Positions 1-9,725 of a DNA stretch of 64,000 nucleotides are shown one piece after another. The stretch's first letter is position 1. Every line of letters begins with the position of its first letter. The notes beneath the pieces were generated by a model. It was given only the letters and a program-made list of their open reading frames with translations, did not search any database and was not told where the DNA came from. The position numbers were made by a program, and so were the translations under genes. Source of the stretch: Nelumbo lutea (taxonomy: Eukaryota > Streptophyta > Magnoliopsida > Proteales > Nelumbonaceae); NCBI GenBank assembly GCA_022828595.1, contig JAKGHH010000007.1:65460727-65524726 (forward strand). Reading direction: 5' to 3'.

Positions 1-318
1 GGGGAGGCAGGTCCTTCGGGTGTTGTCGAAGTGGCTTCTGATAATGATGAAGTAGCCCCTGGCTTGTAATGGCTTTTTTTTTTGAATGTACACATCTATC
101 TGAAATGAAATGGCTTTTTGTTCAAGTGCTGGTTGTCTTCGAGCTGCGTTTTTTGCCGAACTGACCATTTCGGTCCTTCAGTTCGTTTTCTGACACCTTT
201 ATCTGAAATGAAATGGTTGTTTTTCTGGTCGTCTTCGAGCTGCGTTTTTTGCCGAACTGACCATTTCGGTCCTTCAGTTCGTTTTCTACCTAGGCTTCGG
301 GGTGCTTGCCTTGGTGGT
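1..318 (-). other. 3' untranslated region of the Tat element
   Basis: This stretch follows the integrase stop codon on the minus strand. It has no coding potential that I recognise and holds a two-copy tandem repeat (100-287). The 3' LTR is not in the window. Confidence 0.6.
100..287. repeat. Two-copy tandem repeat, about 100 bp unit
   Basis: The stretch starting CTGAAATGAAATGG at 100 is repeated at 203. Each copy continues through GTCTTCGAGCTGCGTTTT and GCCGAACTGACCATTTCGG to a CAGTTCGTTTTCT end (about 191 and 287). Small indels shift the offset between 103 and 96 bases. Short tandem arrays of this kind are common in untranslated regions of Tat/Ogre-type elements. Confidence 0.75.
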
Positions 319-1320
319 TTATAGGTAGTATCTTCTTAAGTTGACGACGTTCCATGCTCGGGGTACTTGTTTTCCTTCTAGGGTTCCGAGCTCGTATGCT
401 CCCCCACCGAGTGCTTTCTTTACTCTGTAGGGTCCTTCCCAGTTTGGTCCTACGCCGGGTTCGGGCACCATGACCTTACGGAGAACCAGGTCGCCGACGC
501 GGAAGTTCCTCTTCTTTACTCGCGCGTTATAATACCGAACTACCTTTTGTTGGTAGGCCGCAGTTCGGATGTGCGCGAGGTCTCTCACTGCGTCCAGTAG
601 GTCGAGGTTGGTGCGTAACTCGCCCTCGTTTGTCTGTTCGTCGTACGCTTCTAGTCGCAAAGTAGGCACATCGATTTCCGCCGGGATCACCGCCTCGGTG
701 CCGTAGGTGAGGTTAAAGGGGCTCTCTCCTGTGGCGGTTTTTTCCGTGGTTCGGTGAGCCCATAGAACACTTGGTAGTTCGTCTGCCCACAAACCTTTGG
801 CTCGGTCTAATCGTGCTTTCAGTCCGCGGAGGATGGCTCTGTTCATTACTTCTGTTTGGCCATTTGCCTGCGGGTGTGCGACCGACGTGAAGTTCTGACT
901 AATTCCCATACTTTGGCACCATGCTTGGAACTTGATATCTTCGAACTGTTTGCCGTTGTCAGAGATCAGTACCCGAGGTAGCCCGAAGCGACATACAATG
1001 TTCTTCCAAAAGAAGTTCTGTATGTTTCGGGCTGTAACTATTGCCAGGGGTTCAGCTTCTATCCACTTTGTGAAGTAATCTACTGCCACCACTAGGAATT
1101 TTCTCCCGCCTGTCGCTGGTGGGAATGGCCCCAGGAGGTCGATGCCCCATTGGGCGAAGGGCCATGGGCTGGTGAGGTATTTGAGGTCGGCAGCGGGCTG
1201 ATGGTGGATGCTGGCATGCTTCTGACACTTGTCGCATTTTCTGACGAGCTCGATTGCCTCTGTCTTCATTGTCGGCCAGTAGTATCCTTGTCGAAGTGCC
1301 TTTTGGGCGAGGGCTCTGCC
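319..1320 (-). CDS. Tat element integrase
   Basis: Integrase that would insert the element cDNA into the host genome; within the element it is the last domain of the polyprotein. The end of the zinc-binding domain is visible (LVRKCDKCQKHA). The catalytic core follows with D in WGIDLLGPF, D in LISDNGKQFED and E in NGQTEVMNRA, so the DDE triad is present. The C-terminal part (VRDLAH..., then GPYRVKKALGGGAYEL) resembles the usual gypsy integrase tail, and the frame stops at 319. An ATG at 1269 opens the longest frame, but the family continues upstream: a one-base shift near 1310-1320 separates this from the preceding RNase H frame, so the ATG is not a real start. The frame is otherwise open. Confidence 0.9.
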   Translation of the reverse strand, partial: GRALAQKALRQGYYWPTMKTEAIELVRKCDKCQKHASIHHQPAADLKYLTSPWPFAQWGIDLLGPFPPATGGRKFLVVAVDYFTKWIEAEPLAIVTARNIQNFFWKNIVCRFGLPRVLISDNGKQFEDIKFQAWCQSMGISQNFTSVAHPQANGQTEVMNRAILRGLKARLDRAKGLWADELPSVLWAHRTTEKTATGESPFNLTYGTEAVIPAEIDVPTLRLEAYDEQTNEGELRTNLDLLDAVRDLAHIRTAAYQQKVVRYYNARVKKRNFRVGDLVLRKVMVPEPGVGPNWEGPYRVKKALGGGAYELGTLEGKQVPRAWNVVNLRRYYL

Positions 1321-2291
1321 CCCAGGTGTCCGTCGTACAGGCCTTCATGGATGTTGCGGAGTACCAGTTCGGCTTCGGCTGGGCGCAAGCATCGCAAATA
1401 GGGGAGCGTGTAGGATCGTCGGTACAACCGTTCGTCTATCATGACGTATTTGGCTGCCTGGCGCTGCACCCTCTTGGCTGCGTTGCGGTCCGCGGGGAGG
1501 GTTCCGTCTAACAGGAAGCTCGCGAGTGGGTCGATCCAGCTCGGCTCTGCTTCGGTGACGAGGGCGACCTCTTCTGCCCCACCGAGAATGCTGGGCCGAG
1601 GTAAGTCCTCTACGTACACGGTTCTCCTGGCGTTGTGGCTCGTGCTAGCCAATCGGGACAGGGCATCGGCCTCAGCGTTCTCTGACCTCGGGATTTGCTT
1701 GATGAAGTGTGACTGGAAGTTGAGCAGAGCCACCTTTACTTTTGCCAAATATGCAATCATTGTGAGCTCGCGCGCTTCGTATTCGCCTGTAACTTGGTTG
1801 ACCACGAACTGGGAATCACTACAGATAACCATGTGCTTTGCTCCGACCTTGTGCGCTAGGTTTAGCCCTGCTATCAGTGCCTCGTACTCCGCCTCGTTGT
1901 TGGATGCCGCGAACTCAAAGCGTAGTGCGTATTCCAGTTTTGTTCCGCTCGGGCCGCGTAGCACTATTCCAGCCCCGCTGCCTTGTTGGTTCGAGGAGCC
2001 ATCTACGTGAAGGATCCAGGGCTCCTCATCCCAGTTCGCGCTTGGTCTAACCAGGAGGGATGCCACACTGGCTGCTACTTCACGGGGTTCGGACTCGTTT
2101 GGCTTGGGAGCTCCGAGTTCGCCCGAACTGGGGATCTCGGGCTCGACCGGCTCAGGGGCTTCGAGGCTAAACGTGCATTCTGCGATAAAATCTGCCAAGG
2201 CTTGGGCCTTAATGGCAGTTCTTGGCTTGTACTGGAGATCGTACTCGCTGAGTTCGATGGCCCACTTCGTCAGCCGGCCGAAAACCTCGGG
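1266..2291 (-). pseudogene. Tat element second (archaeal-like) RNase H
   Basis: The frame continues from the gag-pol frame across an in-frame TAA (2292-2294). The carboxylates of a type-I RNase H are all visible: D in LHVDGSSNQQGSGAGI, E in NNEAEYEALIAG, D in ICSDSQFVVNQ and D in NAEADALSRLA. This domain, placed between the normal RNase H and integrase, defines the Tat clade. Downstream, after YDGHLG near 1310-1320, the reading shifts by one base and the integrase begins in another frame. I call it a pseudogene because the polyprotein is interrupted on both sides. Confidence 0.85.
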
Positions 2292-5200
2292 TTAGAGTAA
2301 AACTTGTCTCAGAGGTTTGTTGGTCAAGACGATGACAGTGTGAGCCTGGAAGTACGGGCGGCGTTTCCGTGCTGCTATCACCAGTGCATACGCTAGCTTT
2401 TCTATCTGCGGGTACCTTGTCTCTGCTCCCTGCAAGATTTTACTAACATAATATATGGGTCGTTGGACCCGGTCTGCTTCCTTTACTAGTACCGAACTGA
2501 CCACCTCGTCGCTAGCCGAGAGGTACAGTTCTAAGACTTCGCCTTCCTCGGGCCGAACTAAGGTTGGCATGCTGGCGAGGTAGCCTTTTAGCTCGTCAAA
2601 CGCGAGCTGACAGTCTTGGGTCCATTCGAACCCTTTGCCTTTGATTGCTTTGAAGAAGGGTAGGCAGCGATCTGCCGACTTGGACATGAAGCGGCTTAGA
2701 GCGGCTATGCGGCCGTTTAGCCTCTGGACTTCTTTTATTTTCCGAGGTGGTCTCATATCTAGGATGGCTTTTATTTTGTCCGGGTTGGCCTCGATACCGC
2801 GTCGATTGACAACGTAGCCTAGGAATTTGCCCGAGGTGACGCCAAAGACACATTTGTTGGGGTTCAATTTCATGTTATACTGACGCAGGATTTGGAAGAC
2901 AGAATCTAAGTCTTGTATTAATTCTTGTGAAAACTGTGTTTTGACGACCATGTCGTCTACATAGCACTCTATCTTTTTGCCGATCAGGGGCCGAAACAGC
3001 CTATTTACAAGTCTTTGAAAGGTCGCCCCGGCGTTTTTTAACCCGAAGGGCATGACCTTGTAACAGTATAGACCGAACTCGGTTATGAAGCTGGTTTTTT
3101 CCTCGTCAGATTGGTCCATCCGGATTTGGTTGTAGCCTGAGTAGGCATCCAGGAAGCTTAGCAATTCATGTCCTGAGGTCGCGTCCACTAGGCGGTCGAT
3201 CCTAGGAAGGGGGAAGCAGTCTTTCGGGCAAGCTCGGTTCAGGTCGGTGTAGTCGACGCACATGCGCCACTTGTCGTTCGCCTTTTTCACCAGCACAGGG
3301 TTGGCCACCCAGCTCGGGTAATGGACTTCCCTTATGAAGTCTGCCGCGAGGAGCTTCTCGACTTCCTCGTCGACCGCTTTCCAGCGCTCTGGGGCTAAGT
3401 TCCGTTTCTTCTGTCTAACGGGTCTGACTAAAGGGTCAGTGTTAAGTTTGTGAGTTATAAGACTAGGGTCAATACCGAGCATATCGGCCGCGGACCATGC
3501 AAAAATATCTAAATTTTGGAGTAAAAAACTTACCAGTTCGGTCCGTAGGGGTTCTTTGACAGAAGCACCAATCTGGAGTGCGCGAGCTGGGTCCGTAGGC
3601 GAGGTCGGGATCGCGACTGTTTCTTCTGTGGGCGAGGCTCGTTCTTCGTCTTGCTCCGCGGGCCGCTCCAGATCGAGGTCGCCGGCCGCCTTGGTCTTTC
3701 CCTTTAGGGCGGCAACGTAGCACTTGCGGGACTCGAGCTGGTCGCCCCACGCTACCCCCACACCGAAGTCCGTAGGGAACTTCATGGCCAAATAGTAGGT
3801 GGAGACCACCGCCCGCAGGATATGCGTGATTGGCCGCCCTATTATGGCATTGTATGGGGAGGGGGTCGCGACCACCAGGAAGTCGTGGTTGAGTCTGACC
3901 GCACAAGGCCACGTGCCGACTTCCACGGGCACCGTTATTTTTCCAAGGGGCCTGACTTCCTCTCCGCTGAAGCCCACCAGGGGAGTGCTTGCGGGCTTTA
4001 GTTCGCTCCTTGGCAGCTGTAGCCGATCAAACGCCGATTTGAAGAGGATGTCCGCCGAGCTGCCCGAATCTACGAGTACGCGCCTAACCTCGAAGTCGCT
4101 GATCCTTAGTTTAATGACAAGCGCGTCGTTGTGAGGGTAGCGAACTCCTCGCGCGTCGTCTTCTATGAAGAGGATTGGCTCTTCGGTCTTTGGCCTTTTC
4201 GGAGGATTCCGCTCCTCGAGGACCGCTTCGCGAACTGAAGTCCGGGCTGCCGCCGATGTGCACCCCGCTACCACCGAACCTCCCACAATTACATGGATGG
4301 TTCCCCGAATTGGCCTCTCTGTCGGAGGCTGTCGCTGCATCGGTTCGGCAGGCCTGCTGCTAGTCTCGGGGGCGTCCTTTTCGTGCTCGCCTGGCCGATC
4401 CGCTTTATTGCTATTATTGTTGTGCTGTACAAAGTTCCTTAAGTATCCGCGACGGATGAGCCCCTCTATTTCGTCTCGGAGGTTATTGCACTGCTCGGTA
4501 CTGTGACCATGGTCCCTATGGAAACTACAATACAAATTATTGTTTCTTTCGTTCGGATTTCCCTTTAGGCGAGGTGGCCATTTCACGTACGGGGCGTCCT
4601 TAATCGTCATTAAGATCTCGGTCCGCCTCGTGTTCAGTGGCATGTAATCCGTCCGAACTGGCAGGGGAGCTCGGAACGACTGGTTCGGTTTTGGGTCCCG
4701 GGCCGGGTTTTTTCGGTCGGCTGAGTTAGAGGGCTCGCCATCCCTCTTTCTTTTCTCATTCCCGCCCTCGGTTCGCTGGTTGATTTCCTCCTCCGTCCTC
4801 ATGAACTTGTCCGCGAGCTTGAGGAACTCGGCCACGGTCGCGGGCTGGTTGGCTACCATGTGCCATTTGAACTCCTTGTGCGTCACCCCTCTTTTTGCTA
4901 CGGCGAGCTGCACCGCGGGGTCTAACCGCGGTATCTGTAAGCATGCTTCATTGAATCGTTTGATGTAGCCCCGTATGGGTTCTCCTTCCCTTTGGACTAC
5001 CCCGAAGATGCTTTCCTCTGCTCTGGGGCACCGTTTGCTGGTGACAAAGTGTGCAGTGAAGACCTGCACGAACTGAGCCCAACACTTTATCGACCCGGGG
5101 GCCAGGTTCCTGTACCAAGTGCGGGCTACCCCCTTGAGGGTGGGGGTGAAAGCCACGCACATGCATGATTCGCTGGCTCTGGCGAGGTGCATTTGGGACT

Positions 5201-5882
5201 GGAAAGCGTCAACGTGGTCGTTGGGGTCGAAGGACCCGTCATACTTGTCTTGAGGCGAGAGCTTGAAATCTCTAGGCAGGGGGACTGCCAGGAGTTCTGA
5301 CGCGAGGGGGGAAGGAACTGAGAGAATTGGGGTGACTCCTACCTCGTCCGAGCTCGTCTCGCCTTTGCCTCTGAGCTCTGACAGGACGCGGGTGGTGGTT
5401 CGTCGACCTCGACGGCGCCTTCGCTGCTGAGTGGGCCTTGTACTGGCGCTGCTGGCCTCTGTGTTGCCGAGCTCGATGGGCCCGGAGTGCTGGTAGTCCG
5501 CTGCTGCCAGTGCGCCGAATCGGTTTTCCACGAGTGGGAACTCCGGTTTGGAGCCCCGAGGTGCCGATCTCGGGCAAGGTTCCTGACCCGCCTGCGAGCT
5601 ACGAGGCGGGGATGACTTTTCTCTCTCTCCGGCCTGGGACGAGGCCTGGCTGTTTGGGGGATCTGGGGCCTGGAGGCCTTTCCTTGGTGGAAGCGTCCAT
5701 CCTGCGGAGAGGCCTTGACCGGCTTCGAAGCAGGGTGACGAGGTGGAAGTAATGGTTGGTTCGGTGGCAGTTGGGGGAACTGCTGTTGATAGTGATATTG
5801 GGAGAGGTTGTGCAACACTTGGTGCTGGTGAAGCTGGTGTTGCTGGAATTGTTGCATCTGGGCTTGCATTGCCCGCATGCAC
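2292..5882 (-). CDS. Tat element gag-protease-reverse transcriptase-RNase H polyprotein
   Basis: A 1196-codon open frame. In order it holds a gag core (about residues 200-400, with DKYDGSFDPNDHVDAF), a zinc-knuckle-like CSFHRDHGHSTEQC (about 460-475), a retroviral-type aspartic protease with VLVDSGSSADILF (about 610-620), a reverse transcriptase with FLDAYSGYNQIRMDQ and the catalytic CYVDDMVVK (about 890-1010), and an RNase H starting at LYLSASDEVVSSVL. It stops at a TAA after LRQVLL, where the family continues in the same frame. The first ATG at 5882 is not the true start. The gag N-terminus is in other frames: a better start lies near 6144 (MASSSNAERG), and a glutamine-rich segment at 5899 is in the third frame. 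One or two indels have therefore broken the leader. Confidence 0.92.
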   Translation of the reverse strand: MHAGNASPDATIPATPASPAPSVAQPLPISLSTAVPPTATEPTITSTSSPCFEAGQGLSAGWTLPPRKGLQAPDPPNSQASSQAGEREKSSPPRSSQAGQEPCPRSAPRGSKPEFPLVENRFGALAAADYQHSGPIELGNTEASSASTRPTQQRRRRRGRRTTTRVLSELRGKGETSSDEVGVTPILSVPSPLASELLAVPLPRDFKLSPQDKYDGSFDPNDHVDAFQSQMHLARASESCMCVAFTPTLKGVARTWYRNLAPGSIKCWAQFVQVFTAHFVTSKRCPRAEESIFGVVQREGEPIRGYIKRFNEACLQIPRLDPAVQLAVAKRGVTHKEFKWHMVANQPATVAEFLKLADKFMRTEEEINQRTEGGNEKRKRDGEPSNSADRKNPARDPKPNQSFRAPLPVRTDYMPLNTRRTEILMTIKDAPYVKWPPRLKGNPNERNNNLYCSFHRDHGHSTEQCNNLRDEIEGLIRRGYLRNFVQHNNNSNKADRPGEHEKDAPETSSRPAEPMQRQPPTERPIRGTIHVIVGGSVVAGCTSAAARTSVREAVLEERNPPKRPKTEEPILFIEDDARGVRYPHNDALVIKLRISDFEVRRVLVDSGSSADILFKSAFDRLQLPRSELKPASTPLVGFSGEEVRPLGKITVPVEVGTWPCAVRLNHDFLVVATPSPYNAIIGRPITHILRAVVSTYYLAMKFPTDFGVGVAWGDQLESRKCYVAALKGKTKAAGDLDLERPAEQDEERASPTEETVAIPTSPTDPARALQIGASVKEPLRTELVSFLLQNLDIFAWSAADMLGIDPSLITHKLNTDPLVRPVRQKKRNLAPERWKAVDEEVEKLLAADFIREVHYPSWVANPVLVKKANDKWRMCVDYTDLNRACPKDCFPLPRIDRLVDATSGHELLSFLDAYSGYNQIRMDQSDEEKTSFITEFGLYCYKVMPFGLKNAGATFQRLVNRLFRPLIGKKIECYVDDMVVKTQFSQELIQDLDSVFQILRQYNMKLNPNKCVFGVTSGKFLGYVVNRRGIEANPDKIKAILDMRPPRKIKEVQRLNGRIAALSRFMSKSADRCLPFFKAIKGKGFEWTQDCQLAFDELKGYLASMPTLVRPEEGEVLELYLSASDEVVSSVLVKEADRVQRPIYYVSKILQGAETRYPQIEKLAYALVIAARKRRPYFQAHTVIVLTNKPLRQVLL

Positions 5883-5886
5883 TGCA

Positions 5887-6147
5887 TTAGGTCGTCCAAC
5901 GATTTTGGCTAGCTGCCAGGGGGATGGCGGTTGGTTCAGTGAGGGTAGTTTCGATGGGGAGAGGAAAGGGGATGTTTGTGGCAGGTAGGTTTGCAGGCGC
6001 CACTGCTTGTGGCGTATTCAGATTGGGAATTCCGTCCACCGAGAGGGGGATGGTGAACTGTCCAACACACACCACGGGAACTTGAGGCTGTTCCCCGGTG
6101 GTGTTTGTCTCTGTGCCGCGTTCGGCGTTGCTGGAGGAGGCCATGTG
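5887..6147 (-). pseudogene. Tat element gag N-terminal segment, out of frame
   Basis: An ATG near 6144 opens MASSSNAERGTETNTTG and runs to a stop at 5887 after TAIPLAASQ. This looks like the real gag start, about 65 bases inside the primer-binding site. The frame then switches to a glutamine- and histidine-rich segment (MQAQMQQFQQHQLHQHQ, from 5899) before joining the long gag-pol frame. The frame changes are seen directly; that this is the original start is inferred from its position next to the primer-binding site. Confidence 0.6.
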
Positions 6148-6210
6148 TATTGAGTTTTTCAAAGAAGAAGAAAGGGGTGTGAAAGTTTTGGAGGGAGGCC
6201 TTTTGAAGCG

Positions 6211-6228
6211 TTCCCACAGACGGCGCCA
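6211..6228 (-). promoter_or_regulatory. Primer-binding site of the Tat element
   Basis: On the minus strand this reads TGGCGCCGTCTGTGGGAA, the conserved tRNA primer site of many Tat/gypsy elements. It lies two bases from the CA end of the LTR at 6231. It fixes the element's orientation and the inner edge of the 5' LTR. Confidence 0.88.
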
Positions 6229-6230
6229 AT

Positions 6231-7171
6231 TGATGATGCACAATCCGGCCGATCTTAGCTGTCAACGATCTTGCCTCTGAACTGAGTGGTAGGGACCTAA
6301 AATGGAAGGAGAAGAGAAGCTCCGGGGAGAACCCGGCGTAAGGGCTCCGAAGCTCAAGTTAGAGTCTTTCAAAGGCAAGATAGACCAGATAGCGCAAAAG
6401 TTAGCATACCTCGTTCCTGGGGGTAGGAGCCTTTTATAACCACCTCGCGCACTCACTTCCAGGCTTCCATCAGATCGGGCATGATTACTTCTGAACCCCT
6501 GCCAGTTCGGATGTCATTTCCTCTGGCCGGACAGAACCGCCACTGCTCCTTTTGTCGGAGCCGTCTCTGCGGCTAGTGACGACGGTTGCAGGTGGCGGTA
6601 GCAGGAGGCCGTTTGAAGTGCGGTTGTCAGGCGTCAGATCCCAAATTAGTCAGGTGCGTCGCCCTTGGATACGAACGTCCTTGGTGTCGGGTACGTTTGG
6701 TGCCTGGTGTTTCGGAAGCGAAGTGTTGGAGTGGCGAGCGAGGTGTCTTGAGTTCGGTTTGGAGTGTTCCGAGCTGCCATGGGCCAGCTCAGGTAAGCTT
6801 TGTGAGGCTTGGGGCCCAGTATAGTTCGTGCTCCTTGCAGGGAGCTCGGGTTCTCAGTAGGGAGCTTGCTCTTAATAGGGAGCTCGGGCTCCCAGTAGGG
6901 AGCTCGGGCTCCCAGTAGGGAGCTCGGGTTCTTATTTAGGGAGCTCGGACCCTTAACAGGGAGCTCACTCTTAACAGGGAGCTCGGGCTCCCAGTAGGGA
7001 GCTCAGACTCTTGGTAGGGAGGTCGGACTCAGTAGAGCGGTCTGGAGTTCAGGCTCGGTAGTGAGCTTGGACTTGCTTCCGATGTTCGCTTCGGGCGCTC
7101 TACTGTCCCGAGTTGCTTGCCTTTGCCACGTGTCGGGCGATTGCGAGGTCGGGCCAAATTTCCCTTCATCA
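6231..7171 (-). repeat. 5' LTR of the Tat element
   Basis: About 941 bp, beginning TGATGAAGGG (at 7171) and ending CATCA (at 6231) on the minus strand, that is TG...CA. The inner end abuts the primer-binding site and the outer end abuts very AT-rich Helitron DNA, with a sharp change of composition at 7171/7172. It holds a 20-bp-unit minisatellite (6836-7020). The partner LTR is outside the window. Confidence 0.85.
6836..7020. repeat. Minisatellite inside the LTR, about 20-bp unit
   Basis: Around nine imperfect copies of AGGGAGCTCGGGCTCCCAGT. Each unit is nearly self-complementary (GGGAGC...GCTCCC), so the array could fold into serial hairpins. It lies in the outer third of the LTR. Confidence 0.85.
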
Positions 7172-8660
7172 ATAAGCATGATAAATGGAAATGTTTTTAT
7201 TAATGATGGAAATGGAATGTAAAATTTAAAATCAATTAGAAATAAAAATATTTTCTTATTCTCTTAAAACCTATATTTAAAATATATTTTTCTCATCATT
7301 AAATTGTTTTAATTAAATCCACAATATTAATTTTAATAGTATAAAAATAAATATTTTGAAAAGTAACTTGAAAACAAAACCATTTTCTTCCCTCCCGATG
7401 GTGGGCAAGCAATTCAACCATTTGGGATAAAATGGATTAATAAATAATGTCATAACGAAATTATGTAATAATAGTATAAATTTTTATTTTATAGATTATT
7501 AAATCCAATTAGTAATTTAAATTATAAATTTAAATAAGGATATTATTTAAATAAAAAAATAATATTTTAAATAACCATTCTCACTTATATCAATTAATAA
7601 TTCTAAAAAAATAATATTCATTAATAATGATTTTAAAATCTTAATCTATATTTATTATATATTTAATATAACAAAATTAATATTTTTGGTTTTTTGGAAA
7701 TTATTTATAGTTTTTTATAAATATCTTTTTCAGTAATTATGTAATATTTGTTTTGTTATTTAACATGTTTTTTTTTTTAATAATCATTAGACATTTAACT
7801 TTTTAAAATTTAATTTATTATATTTATTGTATTTTTTAGATTACACTATTTTTTGACTAACTTGATATATGTTTTAGTATTTTTGGTAATTATTTTATGT
7901 TCATTATCAATATATTTTCAATTATTATGCATTTTTGCTATAATTTTTTAATAATTATTGGTGATTAAACTACTTTTATTTATTAGAGATTAGAGTATTA
8001 ATTTAGATGAAATTATGAGTGTTGATCATGGCCTGGTTTAGTTTGGTTGTAGGCTATTTGGCCAACCAAATTGACATAATCAGGTTGGGGAGTTGGCACG
8101 GAATCTACTAACCATTAGTGAAAACCAACTAAATCGAGTTGTATTAGTTTGGGTTGATTTTTGGTTACCTCAGTTTGTTTAAAAGATTACATTGAAAACT
8201 TAATTTTTAATTTAAAAAATTACATTAACATTATTAAAAAAGTAAATTTATAATATAAAATATTTGAGACTAAGAAATATGGCAATTTCCTCACTTTCCC
8301 ATTTTAAAAAATTATATTCAATATATATATACATATATATCTACGATTGGTTTATTCGACTTTCATCAATTTACAAATGGCCACATCGAAACTAATCCCA
8401 ATTTCAATTAGAAATATTAGAAACTGAGCAATTTAGGTCAAGTTGGTTGGGTTGGATGGTTTCATCAGTCCCAAGAACAAGCTTAGCTAAAATAAATTAT
8501 TGTTATTTTTGTATCGTAAAAAGTTATTAAAAGTATTATAAAATATAAATAAAATATTAATTATTTAAAAAGTTAGAAATATAAAACAATTGTATACTTT
8601 TATGTGTTTTATTGTATAGCTTTCCTTAACAAATCCCGTGCATCGCCCGGGTCCCGCGAG
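7172..8660 (+). mobile_element. Helitron copy A, 5' part missing
   Basis: Non-autonomous Helitron debris, very AT-rich and without coding frames. Its body (from about 7430, and the GAGTGTTGATCATGG block near 8010) aligns directly with copy B and inversely with copies C and D. It ends at 8631-8660 with CCCGTGCATCGCCCGGG, then TCCCGCGAG where copy B has CCCCGCTAG, and a T follows. This is the usual Helitron 3' hairpin with a damaged CTAG. The left part is cut off by the Tat element at 7171. Confidence 0.7.
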
Positions 8661-8699
8661 TATATATTAAAACAAAGTGGTCAACAAATTTTCTCATTT

Positions 8700-9725
8700 T
8701 TTGAATTTCTTATTTTTTTTATTCCATGTCATTTTCAAGACAACCAATGAGGTGCACTTTCCCAATAACCTAAATAATCTATTTTCCTAAAATTTATCCT
8801 AAACTACCTCCCCCACTTTCTCCAAAATTATATCTATTGCCTATTTTTCTTATAAATTACCTATAGTTCTTATTTATCACCAAAATTATCTCTAATTTAG
8901 TAGGGAGTTTCACTCCTAAATTATCTCTAATTTCTATTTATCCTCAGCCCTAATTTTTATCTATATGTATCTAAAGAAAGTTTGGATTAAAAAATTTAAG
9001 AATTATTTAAATATTCTAACAAAATTATATAATAACTTTAAAATATTTATTAAAATCACAAAAAATAATTTTTATATTTTTACAAAATATATCATGAAAT
9101 TATGTACTAACAATTTAAATTATATTCTTTTGGATTATCAATTTAAATGTTTTTCAAATATTTAATAATATGTAATATCTTTAAATAAATAAAATTAAAA
9201 TAACAAAAAAATTAAATGTTTTATGGATTATTTAAATATATAAATAACTAGATTTTAAATAGTTAAAATATCGACATTATGTATTAAATTTAAAAATTTT
9301 AATTATAACATAATATTTCTCCTTTTTTGAATTTTGAATTTTAAATTCCATGTCATTTTTGAAACAACCGATGAGATGCACTTTCCCAATAACCTAAATC
9401 ATCTCTTCTCCTAAAATTACTCATAAAATAACTCCCCAACTTTCTCCAAAATTATTTGTAATTCCTATTTATCTTCTAAATTATTTTTAATTCCAATTTA
9501 TCCTCTTATCTATATCTATCTAAAGAAAGTTTGGATTAAAAAATTATGAATTATTTAAATATTCTAACAAAATTATATAATAACTTTAAAATATTTATTA
9601 AAAACACAAAAAATAATTTTATATTTTTACAAAATATATCACCAAATTATGTACTAACAATTTAAATTATATTTTTTTGGATTACCAATTTAAATAATTT
9701 AAGTGTTTTTGGTATTATATATTTA
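8700..9725 (+). repeat. Tandem duplication inside Helitron B
   Basis: The block ATTCCATGTCATTTT at 8721 recurs at 9345, and CTAAAGAAAGTTTGGATT at 8971 recurs at 9530. The two copies therefore run roughly 8700-9300 and 9310-9725, with a deletion reducing the offset from 624 to 559. Both copies contain the same CCAATGAG/CCGATGAG-GCACTTTCCC block that lies next to the 5' end in copies C and E. Confidence 0.75.

Larger units (their letters stand above)
1..7171 (-). mobile_element. Ty3/gypsy Tat-type LTR retrotransposon, 3' LTR outside window
   Basis: On the minus strand the order is 5' LTR (6231-7171), primer-binding site (6211-6228), gag, aspartic protease, reverse transcriptase, RNase H, a second RNase H of archaeal type, integrase and a 3' untranslated stretch running off the left edge. 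The second RNase H between RH and integrase marks the Tat lineage of Ty3/gypsy elements. Long open stretches show it is fairly young. It is still defective: there is an in-frame TAA at 2292-2294, a frameshift near 1310-1320 between the second RNase H and integrase, and at least one frame change in the gag leader near 5890-5560. The right LTR abuts a truncated Helitron at 7172, so this element probably inserted into that Helitron. The target duplication cannot be checked because the other end is missing. Confidence 0.93.

Noticed and set aside
1441..2010. 189-codon plus-strand ORF and other plus-strand ORFs in 1-6 kb
   Set aside because: They lie opposite the Tat RNase H and gag-pol frames and show no motif of their own.
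6836..7020. Regularly repeated 20-bp units, possible CRISPR-like array
   Set aside because: Units are contiguous without unique spacers, lie inside an LTR, and the genome is a plant's; it is a minisatellite.
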